A DNA stretch of 64,000 bases from Rosistilla ulvae (GTDB lineage Bacteria; Planctomycetota; Planctomycetia; Pirellulales; Pirellulaceae): assembly GCF_007741475.1 (NCBI RefSeq), contig NZ_CP036261.1, positions 5,085,798-5,149,797 of the forward strand, written 5' to 3'. The position numbers were made by a program, and so were the translations under genes. Under the pieces are notes generated by a model. The model did no database searches, was not told where the DNA came from, and worked only from the letters and a program-made list of their open reading frames with translations. Of this stretch, positions 63,977-64,000 are shown piece after piece (position 1 is the first letter of the stretch; each line of letters opens with the position of its first letter).

Positions 63977-64000
63977 CGGTCCACTCCAGAAAACGCGACG
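63977..64000. other. window edge upstream of the large gene
   Basis: Only 24 bases remain; they hold the ribosome-binding region of the large minus-strand gene. Nothing further can be said. Confidence 0.5.

Overview
The window looks like chromosomal DNA of a planctomycete, most likely a Pirellulaceae member related to Rhodopirellula or Rosistilla. I base this on protein families: DUF1501 and DUF1549/DUF1553 proteins with planctomycete-type cytochromes, a DUF1559 pseudopilin, a TIGR03009-type protein, FG-GAP and PQQ propeller proteins, a sulfatase, and exported proteins with the planctomycete extracellular motif (LEN..RRELLAS, MEPLIVLSA). I saw no rRNA, tRNA, CRISPR array or intact transposase.

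Layout. 1-5.1 kb: the end of an alpha/beta hydrolase, a RES/Xre toxin-antitoxin pair with a perfect 16-bp palindrome, then three minus-strand genes (SGNH-type esterase, CBM9-like protein, orphan solute-binding lipoprotein). 5.3-18.7 kb, plus strand: xylulokinase, MoaC, a DMT permease, a 1271-residue surface protein with cyclophilin and dockerin modules, Sua5, a membrane protein with an 18-fold EKSGG repeat, a PhoR-like histidine kinase and a sulfatase. 19-21.7 kb: a haem peroxidase and a convergent small c-type cytochrome with a clear terminator. 22.4-32.4 kb: a four-gene exported cluster (DUF1501, pre-peptidase-domain protein, DUF1549/DUF1553 cytochrome, and cytochrome-WD40-coiled coil). 32.8-41.6 kb: HEAT-repeat protein, MnmE, DJ-1/PfpI, TIGR03009-type protein, lipoprotein, family 9 glycosyltransferase, a D-amino-acid PLP enzyme and an AraC regulator. 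42-48 kb: a DUF1559 pseudopilin behind a sigma-54-type promoter, a small lipoprotein, a PQQ propeller protein, MazG-like and FG-GAP genes, and a MaoC-like hydratase.

48.3-52.4 kb holds the most unusual functional unit: a SecA-like ATPase of only 616 residues, 21 bp upstream of a protein that joins a PqqD-like domain, an M50 site-2-protease-like membrane core (HEFGH) and a HlyD-type adaptor. Together they look like an uncharacterised export machine.

53.8-59.9 kb is an accessory island. A 377-bp copy of the 3' end of the 1498-residue gene at the right edge lies 5646 bp to its left in the same orientation, about 94% identical and broken by a stop codon. Between the copies lie a truncated RhuM-like gene, a PHP-domain plus SMC-like ATPase gene of different base composition (a defence-type protein), a repeat-rich noncoding kilobase and a histidine phosphatase. 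This resembles integration at the 3' end of a protein-coding gene, or a collapsed tandem duplication.
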